A stretch of DNA of 21,341 nucleotides, taken from assembly GCA_028282395.1 (NCBI GenBank), contig JANQHY010000289.1, positions 1 through 21,341 of the forward strand, written 5' to 3'. The DNA comes from Gammaproteobacteria bacterium. GTDB lineage: Bacteria; Pseudomonadota; Gammaproteobacteria; UBA12402. The translations under genes were made by a program, and so were the position numbers. This document shows positions 6,623-14,868 of this stretch, piece after piece. The notes below the pieces were generated by a model. That model made no database searches and was not told where the DNA came from. It saw nothing but the letters and a program-made list of their open reading frames with translations. Position 1 is the stretch's first letter; each line of letters opens with the position of its first letter.

Positions 6623-7507
6623 ATGGTAAAAGCGTTGCAGCTAGCTGCTCCCATTATTGCGATTATCTTTGTCGTATTGACTTGGGCAAGTGGCTTTGTT
6701 GCTATTCGTTATGATGTTCACTACTTTACTCCGGGGGCGCTGGCCTTTATTCGTTATCTAATTGCCTCGGTTGTTATGTTATTAGCGGTTATTGCCACTA
6801 GGCGTTATAGCATTCGGCCAATTCTGAATCCCAAAGGGATATTGATTGTATTAATCAGCGCAGCATCAGGAATATCGCTTTATAATATTGCAGTAAATTA
6901 TGGTGAACAGCACGTGAATGCCGGTTTAGCCTCTTTTATTGTGGCGCAGGGGCCAATTTTTGCCATTTTATTATCAGTTATCTGTTTGAAGGAGCGTTTA
7001 CGCTTTATCAATGTCGTTGGTTTGGTTATTGCAACGATAGGTATGCTGATTATTTTTTTAGGTGATCATAGTGATACCGTATCGCAGCTATGGGGAATTG
7101 TTGCCATCTGTTTAGCGGCATTGTTAATGGGGGGATTTGCTGTGATACAGAAGCCATTAGTGCGGCGTGTTAACCCTATTATGGCAATGAGCTTAACTAT
7201 CTGGGTTGGTACGCTGTCACTTGCATTTTATGCTCCAGCATCCTTCCGGCAGATTAGGCAGGTACCACTCGAGGCAGATATCATTATGATATATCTCGGC
7301 ATTGTGCCAGCGGCTTTAGCCTATGTGTGCTGGAGCTATGCGCTATCACGTCTTGAGGTAAAGCGAGCAGCACCAGCTATTTATGCGATACCGCTTGCGA
7401 CTTCATTGATTTCAGTTATCTGCCTTGGTGAGGCTCCAACTGCTGCGACTTGGATAGGTGGATCGATTGCATTGGTGGGTAGTTATTTGGCAGCACGGCG
7501 TGGTTGA
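6623..7507 (+). CDS. EamA/DMT-superfamily inner-membrane transporter
   Basis: A drug/metabolite-superfamily carrier, expected to export amino acids or other small metabolites; the substrate cannot be told from sequence. I choose the ATG at 6623 (294 residues) because GGGG lies 8 bases upstream and the product then begins MVKALQLAAPIIAIIFVV, directly at the first membrane helix. A longer frame from TTG 6572 adds residues with no family support. The sequence shows about ten hydrophobic helices in two EamA halves, with the typical LTWASGFVAIRY in helix 1 and a second half beginning near LWGIVAICLAALLMG. The end, SYLAARRG, is a normal DMT tail. It is divergent from the broken MHS transporter and upstream of aceE, with which it shares no evident function. 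Confidence 0.85.
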   Translation: MVKALQLAAPIIAIIFVVLTWASGFVAIRYDVHYFTPGALAFIRYLIASVVMLLAVIATRRYSIRPILNPKGILIVLISAASGISLYNIAVNYGEQHVNAGLASFIVAQGPIFAILLSVICLKERLRFINVVGLVIATIGMLIIFLGDHSDTVSQLWGIVAICLAALLMGGFAVIQKPLVRRVNPIMAMSLTIWVGTLSLAFYAPASFRQIRQVPLEADIIMIYLGIVPAALAYVCWSYALSRLEVKRAAPAIYAIPLATSLISVICLGEAPTAATWIGGSIALVGSYLAARRG

Positions 7508-7663
7508 GTGGCCACTCTAGCAGTGGTTATCCCAATATACGAATAGTTTCGATTGCAATAGAGAGTGGATTTCATCGCTGAAGCAGTGTATTCTTGTCTC
7601 TGGAATCAAAATGATAGCAAGCATGTTTGAATAGCAACTAAATGTACGTAAGGACTAATAATC

Positions 7664-10333
7664 ATGAGTGATAAGCATATTGATATTGATCCGGTAGAGA
7701 CCGGCGAATGGCTCGAGGCGTTAACCGCGGTGGCAAAATTTGCTGGCCATGAGCGTGCCGGCTTTATTCTTGAACAGTTAAGTACCAGTGCAGCAGCAAT
7801 GGGTATTGTGCCTAGCACTGATAGTATTGCAGCAACGCCACATCGAAACACCTTGACGGCGGATATTGATTATCCAGGCGATATTGAGATGGAGCAGCGG
7901 ATTGATGCGATTAATCGCTGGAATGTTGTGGTCATGGTGCTGCGTGCCGCTGCGATTGCGGATAGCCTTGGTGGTCACATTTCAACTGCCTGTTCGATTT
8001 CACGCCTTTATGAGGTGGGTTTTAATCACCATTTTCGTGCCGCAAATGATACGTTTGCTGGCGATTTAATTTTTTTCCAAGGTCATGCAACGGAAGTCAA
8101 TTATGCTCGAGGCCTATTAGAAGGCCGTTTTAACGAGGAACAGCTAAACTATTTTCGTCAGGAGGTTGATGGTAAAGGTGTCTCCTCCTATCCACACCCA
8201 TGGTTAATGCCGGATTACTGGCAGTTTCCTACTGTCTCGATGGGTCTAGGCATTCTACAGGCGATCTACCAAGCCCATTTCATGAAATATTTACAGAACC
8301 GTGAATTAATTGCCAAAGACGATCGCCATATTTGGTATTTTTCTGGTGATGGCGAAATGGATGAGCCTGAGTCGCGCGGTGGGCTAGCTTATGCAGCACG
8401 CCAACGCCTTGATAACCTCACCTTAGTTATTAACTGTAACCTGCAACGTCTTGATGGGCCAGTGTTTTCTAACGGAAGTATTGTTAAAGAGCTGGAGTGT
8501 CTGTTTCTTGGTTGTGGTTGGCGGGTGATTAAAGTGATTCATGGCCAGAAGTGGGACAGTATTTTCCAACGCGACACCGAGGGCCTTATTCAGGCACGTG
8601 TTAGTGGTATGCCTGATGGCGAAACACAAAATTATGGTGCAAAAGATGGCGCCTATATTCGCGAAAACTTTTTTAATAGTGAGGCGTTGAAGGCACTGGT
8701 TAGCGATCTCAGTGATGATGAGCTTAGCACGCTGTTTCGTGAAGGGCTTGGTGGTCACGACTTTAACAAAATCCATACTGCCTATGTTGCTGCGCGCGAA
8801 ACAAAAGATAAGCCGACAGTGATTCTTGCTCATACCGTCAAAGGGTTTGGCTTAGGCGAGGCAGCTGAGGCACAAAATATTGCCCATAACGCTAAAAAGG
8901 TGAAGCTTGATGAGTTGAAGGTGATGCGTGAGCGGCTGCAAATTCCACTTGCTGATGAGGAGTTAGAAAAGTTACCTTTTTATCTGCCTGCTTCAGACTC
9001 TGCTGAAGTGAAGTATATTAAAGAGCGGCGAGCGGAATTGGGCGGTTTTCTGCCCCAACGTCGTCAACAACCCTCACTTGCTCTTGAAATTCCACCTTTA
9101 GAAAATTTTGCTCCCTTACTGAAAAGTAGTGGTGAGCGTGAAATCTCTTCCACAATGGCATTTGCCCGCGCACTGAATATTTTAATGAAAGATAAGGTGT
9201 TAGGAAAATATGTTGTGCCGATTATTCCTGATGAGTGTCGTACTTTTGGTATGGAGGGAATGTTCCGCCAGTATGGCATCTATTCGCCTTTGGGTCAGAC
9301 CTATAAACCAGTCGACCACGAACAGTTGATGTACTATCGTGAAGCCAAAGATGGCCAGGTGATTGAGGAGGGGATTAATGAAGCGGGTGCGATGTGTGCC
9401 TGGATGGCTGCAGCAACTTCTTATAGCAACCATGATGTGGGGATGATTCCATTTTATGTCTATTACTCAATGTTTGGTTTTCAGCGTATCGGTGATTTTG
9501 CTTGGGCTTCTAGTGACATGCGCGCGCGCGGTTTCCTTATTGGCGGTACCGCTGGGCGAACCACTCTTTCAGGTGAAGGTTTACAGCATAATGATGGCCA
9601 TAGTCATGTATTGTCATCTGTGATTCCGAACTGTATCTCTTATGACCCAGCCTATGCTTATGAGATCGCGGTCATTATTCGTGAAGGTTTGCGCAGAATG
9701 GTCGTTGAGCAGGAAGATATCTATTATTATCTGACAGTTACCAACGAGAATTATAGTCATCCAGAGATGCCGCAAGGGGTCGAAGAGGGGATTATTAAGG
9801 GAATGTATCTGCTGCGTAATAGCCGCAGTAAATATCATGGTGGTGTTCAGTTGCTAGGGAGTGGCACAATTCTGCGTGAGGTGCTCAAAGCAGCGGAGGA
9901 GTTGGAGAAAGTTTATGGTGTTAATGCCGATGTCTGGAGTGTCACCAGCTTTACTGAGCTCAGGCGCCAAGGGTTAGCAGTGAGACGCCAGAATATGCTC
10001 CATCCATTACGTAAAGCAGAGAAGAGTTATGTTGAGAACTGTTTATCAGCGCGTAAGGGACCCGTTATTGCTGCTAGTGATTATATTCGCACCTATGCCG
10101 ATCAGATCCGCGAGTGGGTGCCAGGCGACTATATCACATTAGGCACAGATGGATTTGGTCGCAGTGATACCCGTGAGAAGCTGCGCGAATTTCATGAAGT
10201 TGACCATCGTTTTATTGTTATTGCTGCTTTGAAAGCGTTGGCAGATCAAGGTAAAATGGCCGCGGCAAAAGTTGTTGCGGCAATGAAGGACTACGGGATT
10301 CATGGCAGTAAGCCGGATCCAGCAATATTGTAG
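7664..10333 (+). CDS. aceE: pyruvate dehydrogenase E1 component (homodimeric type)
   Basis: E1 decarboxylates pyruvate with thiamine diphosphate and passes the acetyl group to the lipoyl arms of E2. At 889 residues it matches the homodimeric AceE family (E. coli 887), not the alpha/beta type. The thiamine-diphosphate motif is clear: GDGEMDEPES at 228-237 and INCNLQRLDGPV with the Mg-ligand Asn259. An N-terminal histidine-rich catalytic loop (FQGH, His141) and HTVKGFGLG, the family's mid-domain histidine segment, are present. TAAGGA stands 9 bases before the ATG. Compared with E. coli, TEVNYARG replaces the usual SPGVYAR after FQGH, a small local difference. It heads an operon with aceF (59-bp gap) and lpdA. 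No pdhR-type regulator precedes it; I could not identify a clear promoter in 7508-7663. Confidence 0.97.
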   Translation: MSDKHIDIDPVETGEWLEALTAVAKFAGHERAGFILEQLSTSAAAMGIVPSTDSIAATPHRNTLTADIDYPGDIEMEQRIDAINRWNVVVMVLRAAAIADSLGGHISTACSISRLYEVGFNHHFRAANDTFAGDLIFFQGHATEVNYARGLLEGRFNEEQLNYFRQEVDGKGVSSYPHPWLMPDYWQFPTVSMGLGILQAIYQAHFMKYLQNRELIAKDDRHIWYFSGDGEMDEPESRGGLAYAARQRLDNLTLVINCNLQRLDGPVFSNGSIVKELECLFLGCGWRVIKVIHGQKWDSIFQRDTEGLIQARVSGMPDGETQNYGAKDGAYIRENFFNSEALKALVSDLSDDELSTLFREGLGGHDFNKIHTAYVAARETKDKPTVILAHTVKGFGLGEAAEAQNIAHNAKKVKLDELKVMRERLQIPLADEELEKLPFYLPASDSAEVKYIKERRAELGGFLPQRRQQPSLALEIPPLENFAPLLKSSGEREISSTMAFARALNILMKDKVLGKYVVPIIPDECRTFGMEGMFRQYGIYSPLGQTYKPVDHEQLMYYREAKDGQVIEEGINEAGAMCAWMAAATSYSNHDVGMIPFYVYYSMFGFQRIGDFAWASSDMRARGFLIGGTAGRTTLSGEGLQHNDGHSHVLSSVIPNCISYDPAYAYEIAVIIREGLRRMVVEQEDIYYYLTVTNENYSHPEMPQGVEEGIIKGMYLLRNSRSKYHGGVQLLGSGTILREVLKAAEELEKVYGVNADVWSVTSFTELRRQGLAVRRQNMLHPLRKAEKSYVENCLSARKGPVIAASDYIRTYADQIREWVPGDYITLGTDGFGRSDTREKLREFHEVDHRFIVIAALKALADQGKMAAAKVVAAMKDYGIHGSKPDPAIL

Positions 10334-10392
10334 TGATTGATGAACTATGTCTATTAACAGTTTGTTTTTAGAATATAAGTAGGAGAAAGATA

Positions 10393-11916
10393 TTGTCAAC
10401 AGAAATGGTTAACGTACCAGATATTGGTGGTGCGGAAGGTGTCGAAGTTATCGAAATTTTTGTCCAAGTGGGCGATAAAATAGAGAAAGAGGCGCCATTA
10501 ATTAATTTAGAGAGTGACAAGGCAACAATGGAGGTGCCTGCGTCATCTGCTGGTGTGGTAAAAGCACTGCATGTCAAGGTAGGTGATAAGGTTTCAGAAG
10601 GTAGTGCCATTGTTGAGATCGAAGTTGCCGAAGAGGGAGAGACGGCCGAAGCGCAACAAGCACCTGCACCAGCTAAAGAGGCGCCAGTTAAAGAGAGCAC
10701 AACCACAGAAATAGTGAATGTGCCAGATATTGGTGGTGCGGAAGGTGTGGAAGTCATCGAAATTTTTGTCCAAGTGGGCGATAAAATAGAGAAAGAGGCG
10801 CCACTAATTAATTTAGAGAGTGACAAAGCGACAATGGAAGTGCCTGCGCCATCTTCTGGTGTGGTAACAGCGCTGCATGTCAACGTTGGCGATAAGGTTT
10901 CAGAGGGTAGTGCGATTGTTGAGATAAGCGGTTCCGCGCAAGAAGCCCCGACTGCCTCAACAACAGCGCCTGCTTCAAGCGAAGAGAAGCCTAAACAGCC
11001 AACTGTTTCATCGACAACTTCTACTGCTCAGGAGCCAATCTATGCTAGCCCAGCGGTTAGACGTTTGGCACGCGAGCGTTCAATTGATTTGCACCAGATA
11101 ACAGGGAGTGGCAGGAAAGGGCGGATTACCAAAGAGGATCTCAATAAACAGCCAGCTGCACCAGCAGCTTCCCCAGCTATGTCTATCCCAGCTGCGCCAA
11201 CAGTTGATTTTAGCCAATTTGGTGAGGTAACTCAGGAGCCGTTAAGTCGCATTAATAAACTCAGCGCAAAAAATATGCACCGTAACTGGGTGAGTGCGCC
11301 GCATGTCACACAGTTTGACGAAGCTGATATCACTGAGATGGAGGCGTTTCGTAAAGCGAATAAAAAGCAGGCGGAGCAGCAAGGGTTTAAATTTACCCCG
11401 TTGGTTTTCATTATGAAGGCAGTTGTTCATGCACTGAAAACTTACCCACGGTTTAATAGTTCACTCGACAGTAGCGGCGAAATGTTAATTATGAAGCAGT
11501 ATTACCATCTTGGTATTGCTGTTGATACGCCTAATGGACTTGTGGTGCCGGTCATTCGTGACGTGGATAAAAAGAGTCTGTTTGATTTGGCCGAAGAGTT
11601 GGCAGCAGTCAGTAAAAAAGCCCGTGACGGCAAGTTGACGGCCCGCGATATGCAGGGGCAATGTTTTACTATTTCCAGCCTTGGCGGGATTGGCGGAACA
11701 GCATTTACGCCAATTATTAATCTCCCTGATGTTGCTATTTTGGGTGTATCGAAATCACAGATAAAACCGGTTTACAACGGTAAAGAGTTTGAGCCACGCT
11801 TAATGTTGCCGCTCTCGCTCTCCTATGACCATCGGGTAATTGATGGTGCAGTGGGCGCGCGCTTTTCAAGCTTTTTAGTACAATGTTTATCAGACGTGCG
11901 ACGTCTACTACTGTAA
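10393..11916 (+). CDS. aceF: pyruvate dehydrogenase E2, dihydrolipoyl acetyltransferase, two lipoyl domains
   Basis: E2 carries acetyl groups on lipoyl-lysines and transfers them to CoA; it forms the core of the complex. Domain order in 507 residues: lipoyl 1 (about 3-77, Lys43 in ESDKATMEV), linker rich in Ala, Pro and Glu, lipoyl 2 (about 105-179, Lys145), linker, E1/E3-binding domain (YASPAVRRLARE at 217-228 through GRITKED), linker, catalytic domain from about 280. The active site SYDHRVIDGA gives His480 and Asp484. E. coli has three lipoyl domains; here there are two, 91% identical in DNA. The start is TTG at 10393, because AGGAG (10381-10385) lies 7 bases before it; the ATG at 10405 is too far from that site. 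lpdA follows 13 bases after the stop. Confidence 0.96.
   Translation: MSTEMVNVPDIGGAEGVEVIEIFVQVGDKIEKEAPLINLESDKATMEVPASSAGVVKALHVKVGDKVSEGSAIVEIEVAEEGETAEAQQAPAPAKEAPVKESTTTEIVNVPDIGGAEGVEVIEIFVQVGDKIEKEAPLINLESDKATMEVPAPSSGVVTALHVNVGDKVSEGSAIVEISGSAQEAPTASTTAPASSEEKPKQPTVSSTTSTAQEPIYASPAVRRLARERSIDLHQITGSGRKGRITKEDLNKQPAAPAASPAMSIPAAPTVDFSQFGEVTQEPLSRINKLSAKNMHRNWVSAPHVTQFDEADITEMEAFRKANKKQAEQQGFKFTPLVFIMKAVVHALKTYPRFNSSLDSSGEMLIMKQYYHLGIAVDTPNGLVVPVIRDVDKKSLFDLAEELAAVSKKARDGKLTARDMQGQCFTISSLGGIGGTAFTPIINLPDVAILGVSKSQIKPVYNGKEFEPRLMLPLSLSYDHRVIDGAVGARFSSFLVQCLSDVRRLLL
10405..10620 (+). repeat. Lipoyl-domain tandem repeat in aceF, copy 1
   Basis: This 216-base unit recurs at 10711-10926, a 306-base offset. 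By hand alignment 20 of 216 bases differ, with an uninterrupted 48-base identical stretch in the middle, and 5 of 72 residues differ. Most changes are at third codon positions, which points to purifying selection or repeated gene conversion after an internal duplication. Confidence 0.9.
10711..10926 (+). repeat. Lipoyl-domain tandem repeat in aceF, copy 2
   Basis: Second copy of the 216-base lipoyl unit, collinear with 10405-10620 without gaps. It keeps the ESDKATMEVP lipoylation site. The five residue differences from copy 1 (Met to Ile, Ser to Pro, Ala to Ser, Lys to Thr, Lys to Asn) do not touch the lipoyl-lysine. Confidence 0.9.
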
Positions 11917-11929
11917 GGGGAAAATAATT

Positions 11930-13354
11930 ATGGCAAAAAAAGAGATAAATTGTGATGTAGTGGTATTAGGCGCAGGCCCGGGTGGTTATAGCGCTGCGTT
12001 TCGTGCTGCTGATTTAGGGAAAAAAGTTGTGCTGGTAGAGAAAGAGCCAAGCTTAGGAGGTGTCTGCCTGAATGTTGGATGTATTCCTTCTAAAGCACTG
12101 CTTCATGCTGCGAAAGTGATTGAAGATGCTGAAGCGATGTCGGAACATGGCATTGCATTTGGTCAGCCAAAGATTGATCTAGCTAAATTACGTGGCTGGA
12201 AAGAGAAAGTAATTGGAAAATTAACGGGTGGATTATCAGGATTGGCGAAACAACGGAAAGTTGAAATCGTTTCCGGTCATGCAAATTTCTCTGGGCCCAA
12301 GCAACTTATCGTTGATGGAAAAGAGCAGGTGGCGGTCAACTTTAATCATGCTATCGTTGCTGTTGGTTCACAACCAGTGAAGTTACCTTTTATCCCTGAA
12401 CATAAAAACATTCTTGACTCAACTTCTGCGCTTGAGATTGCCGAAACCAAAGGCAAAATGTTAGTGATTGGGGGCGGAATTATCGGTTTGGAGATGGCAA
12501 CCGTCTATCACTCGCTGGGCAGTGAAATTCACGTTGTTGAGTTAGCTGATCAGATTATCCCTGGCGCTGATAAAGACATTGCCACACCGCTACATAAATG
12601 GATTGAGAAACGTTATAAGTCAATTATGTTAGAGACAAAAGTCACCAAGGTGGAAATCAAAGGCAGTGCCATTGAAGTGACTTTTGAAGGAAAGCATGCG
12701 CCAAAACAGCCGCAAAAGTTTGATCGAGTTTTGGTTGCAGTTGGGCGTAGTCCAAATGGTAAGCTTATTAGTGCCGAGAAAGCGGGAATTAATGTCGATG
12801 AGCGTGGGTTTATTGCTGTCGATAGCCAGCTGCGCACCAATGTCCCACATATTCTTGCAATTGGCGATGTTGTTGGCCAACCAATGTTAGCGCATAAAGC
12901 GCATGCACAGGGGCATGTTGCTGCTGAAGTTGTTGCAGGCAAAAATCACCACTTTGATCCACGCTGTATTCCTAGTGTAGCATATACCGATCCTGAAGTG
13001 GCTTGGACCGGTATGACTGAGCGTGAGGCGAAAGCGGCAGGTATTGATTTCGGTAAAGGGGTATTCCCTTGGATGGCTAATGGTCGTTCTCTCAGTATGG
13101 AGCGCAGTGAGGGTGTAACAAAACTGCTGTTTGATAATAAAACACGCCGTATCATCGGTGGCGCAGTTGTTGGACCCAATGCTGGAGAGCTGATTGCTGA
13201 GATCTCACTAGCTGTAGAGATGGCATGTGATGTTGAAGATATCGCTTTGACTATTCATCCTCATCCAACATTATCAGAGACGGTTGGTGTTGCTGCTGAA
13301 GCATTTGATGGAACTATCACTGATCTTTATATGCCGAAAAAGCGTAAGAAGTAA
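11930..13354 (+). CDS. lpdA: dihydrolipoamide dehydrogenase (E3)
   Basis: A flavoprotein that reoxidises dihydrolipoyl groups with NAD+; it serves pyruvate dehydrogenase and usually also 2-oxoglutarate dehydrogenase and glycine cleavage. The 474-residue product shows the FAD-binding GAGPGG at 14-19, the redox disulfide Cys46-Cys51 in GGVCLNVGCIPSK, the NAD-binding GGGIIGLEMA from 181, a second FAD contact in ILAIGDVVGQPMLAHKA, and the active-site HPHPTLSE at 443-450. AGGGG lies 9 bases before the ATG, and the gene starts 13 bp after aceF, so it is the third gene of the operon. It ends in a lysine-rich tail (PKKRKK), which is common in E3 proteins. The compound repeat at 13399-13552 follows. 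Confidence 0.97.
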   Translation: MAKKEINCDVVVLGAGPGGYSAAFRAADLGKKVVLVEKEPSLGGVCLNVGCIPSKALLHAAKVIEDAEAMSEHGIAFGQPKIDLAKLRGWKEKVIGKLTGGLSGLAKQRKVEIVSGHANFSGPKQLIVDGKEQVAVNFNHAIVAVGSQPVKLPFIPEHKNILDSTSALEIAETKGKMLVIGGGIIGLEMATVYHSLGSEIHVVELADQIIPGADKDIATPLHKWIEKRYKSIMLETKVTKVEIKGSAIEVTFEGKHAPKQPQKFDRVLVAVGRSPNGKLISAEKAGINVDERGFIAVDSQLRTNVPHILAIGDVVGQPMLAHKAHAQGHVAAEVVAGKNHHFDPRCIPSVAYTDPEVAWTGMTEREAKAAGIDFGKGVFPWMANGRSLSMERSEGVTKLLFDNKTRRIIGGAVVGPNAGELIAEISLAVEMACDVEDIALTIHPHPTLSETVGVAAEAFDGTITDLYMPKKRKK

Positions 13355-13398
13355 AACTTTCTAAGAGTAAACTTTATTATTTAATCTTATTGTCTTTT

Positions 13399-13552
13399 CT
13401 CTCTCCCGCTTGCGGGAGAGAGGAAAATTGTCATTGCGAGCGCAGCGAAGTAAGCCAATACTTAAGCTACTATCAATCCTTGTTGCTGGATTACTTCGGC
13501 ACTACGCACCTTGCGACATAGTTATACAACAACACCCCAAGCGGGGGAGGGG
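13399..13552. repeat. Compound palindromic repeat (REP/MITE-like) between lpdA and uspA
   Basis: Three parts are seen. First, a perfect 11-bp palindrome, CTCTCTCCCGC at 13399-13409 against GCGGGAGAGAG at 13412-13422. Second, a pair of imperfect inverted arms of about 30 bases: 13429-13457, containing GTCATTGCGAGCGCAGCGAAG, and 13487-13518, whose complement contains GTCGCAAGGTGCGTAGTGCC then GAAGTAATCCA, separated by a 29-base loop. Third, a degenerate hairpin CCCC(13535-13538)/GGGG(13543-13546) inside GCGGGGGAGGGG. There is no open frame. The GTCATTGCGAG...GAAGYAATCC pattern resembles, from memory, a dispersed palindrome common in several intracellular bacteria. It may also terminate lpdA, though no T-run follows. 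Confidence 0.65.
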
Positions 13553-13567
13553 CATAAAACTGGAAAA

Positions 13568-13595
13568 TTGGCGTAAATCATGCTAGCGTTAGAGT
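13568..13595 (+). promoter_or_regulatory. Possible promoter of uspA
   Basis: TTGGCG (13568-13573), a 16-base spacer and TAGAGT (13590-13595) match the sigma70 boxes at three and four of six positions. It stands 32 bases before the uspA start and just beyond the repeat element. Weak on consensus alone, but the position is right. Confidence 0.35.
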
Positions 13596-13626
13596 AGCGT
13601 AAAGATAAATGAATAGGAGTTTTATC

Positions 13627-14070
13627 ATGGCAACCTACAAACACTTAATGTTTGCAACAGATTTGACTGAGGAGAATGCGCATACCATTCCTCGGGTAAA
13701 GAAATTAGCGGAACTGTACGGAGCGAAACTGAGCGTTGTTCATGTTGTTGAGCATCTTGCCACCGTCGCTTATGGCTATATTGGTAGTTTTGATATCGAG
13801 CAGCAGCTGCTTGAAGAGGCTAAAAATGAGATGAAGAAGGTGGGTGAAAAGCTTGGTGTTGCAGAAGAGGATCAGCATGTTGAAGTTGGCCACCCAAAGA
13901 CTGAAATTATTGAGATTGCCAAGAAACTGGATGTTGACTTGATTGTTGTTGGCAGCCACGGGCGTCATGGTTTAGGCGTGCTGCTTGGCTCAACTTGTAA
14001 TGCGATTCTTCATAGTGCGCCATGTGATGTATTAACGGTTCGCGCATTAGAGACAGAAGCAGACAGTTAA
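13627..14070 (+). CDS. universal stress protein, UspA family
   Basis: Cytoplasmic Usp-fold protein linked to stress survival; its exact activity is generally unknown. The 147-residue product has the usual single-domain length: strand 1 with the conserved acidic residue (HLMFATDLTEEN), then near the C terminus the phosphate-binding loop VVGSHGRHGLGVLLGST, followed by APCDVLTVR, the closing strand. This is the nucleotide-binding signature G-x2-G-x8-GST, so it is of the ATP-binding type rather than the E. coli UspA type that lacks it. I choose ATG 13627 because AGGAG (13615-13619) sits 7 bases upstream; an in-frame ATG at 13609 lies before that site. The ZIP-like gene follows after 42 bases and may be co-transcribed. 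Confidence 0.93.
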   Translation: MATYKHLMFATDLTEENAHTIPRVKKLAELYGAKLSVVHVVEHLATVAYGYIGSFDIEQQLLEEAKNEMKKVGEKLGVAEEDQHVEVGHPKTEIIEIAKKLDVDLIVVGSHGRHGLGVLLGSTCNAILHSAPCDVLTVRALETEADS

Positions 14071-14112
14071 TCACTAATCATACATAGAGCTGTTTAACTA
14101 ACAGGAAGCGTT

Positions 14113-14868
14113 ATGGTTACTCACCAACAGCTATTCTATATTAAGCTTTTTGCGGCCATAGTAGTATTTGTGTCAGTTATGCTTAATATGCTCTTTTTCG
14201 AGCGTATTAAGTGGTTATTACAGAAAACGGACTGTGTGACCACCTTCTCGTCGGGTATATTTCTTGGTGCAGCGCTGATTCATCTATTGGTTGACTCCGT
14301 TAACGGTTTTCTTGCTAGTGAACTATGGCTGCCCCTACCTTTTATTATTGTCGGCGCGGTTTTTATTTTGCTGACGACGACAGAGCAGCTGGTAAGCCGA
14401 AAAAAGGGTCAGCATAAGGATAACCATACGATCATTGCTCTCTATTTATGGTTAGTATTAGCTGTTCACTCTCTTTTTGTGGGTTTAGCAGTTGGTGGCA
14501 TTGATTCGCTATCAATATTGATTATTATGATTGTCGTTATTCTATTGCATAAATGGCCAATCTCTCTCTATTTCTATGATAAAATCCGCATCAGTGCACT
14601 AAATAAAGCAGCGGGTAATGGTATCTATTTAATTTTTGCTCTGATGTTTCCGTTAGGAATATTTATTGCGCATAGTATTAGCCATTTTATTGATATTCAT
14701 TCTATTGTTGAGCCAACCTTTGATGCTATCGCTGCAGGAACTTTCCTCTTCCTTGGCACCCTTGAAGGGCTTGAAGATGCAACACTGATTAAACGTTGTA
14801 CCAATATACGACACCTCTCTTTATTGGGTTGTGGCTTTGTTTTTATGGTGATACTAGCGATTTTTTAG
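14113..14868 (+). CDS. ZIP-family-like membrane protein (divalent metal permease fold)
   Basis: A 251-residue, about eight-helix inner-membrane protein related to ZIP zinc/iron permeases. Seen: SGIFLGAALIHLLVD in helix 2, HSLFVGLAVGG in helix 4 (His119), HKWPISLYF in helix 5 (His146), and GTFLFLGTLEGLED in a late helix. A histidine-containing charged loop (RKKGQHKDNH) lies between helices 3 and 4, as in ZIPs. In the family the helix 4 and 5 motifs usually carry glutamates (HSxxEG, HKxxE); here they are Val123 and Ile150, so one metal site may be altered. AGGA stands before the ATG. It follows uspA by 42 bases, and its 3' end overlaps the convergent downstream gene by 26 bases. Metal transport is therefore likely but not certain. 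Confidence 0.75.
   Translation: MVTHQQLFYIKLFAAIVVFVSVMLNMLFFERIKWLLQKTDCVTTFSSGIFLGAALIHLLVDSVNGFLASELWLPLPFIIVGAVFILLTTTEQLVSRKKGQHKDNHTIIALYLWLVLAVHSLFVGLAVGGIDSLSILIIMIVVILLHKWPISLYFYDKIRISALNKAAGNGIYLIFALMFPLGIFIAHSISHFIDIHSIVEPTFDAIAAGTFLFLGTLEGLEDATLIKRCTNIRHLSLLGCGFVFMVILAIF

Noticed and set aside
7512..7526. Hairpin CCACT/AGTGG after the EamA gene as an intrinsic terminator
   Set aside because: Only five base pairs with a five-base loop and no T-run follow.
10368..10883. 171-residue minus-strand frame opposite the lipoyl repeats of aceF
   Set aside because: Its internal repeats only mirror the duplicated lipoyl coding sequence; it is an antisense shadow rich in Ser and Thr.
13334..13351. 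PKKRKK tail of LpdA as a nuclear-localisation signal for host targeting
   Set aside because: Lysine-rich C-terminal tails are common in bacterial E3 proteins, and the enzyme belongs to a cytoplasmic complex.
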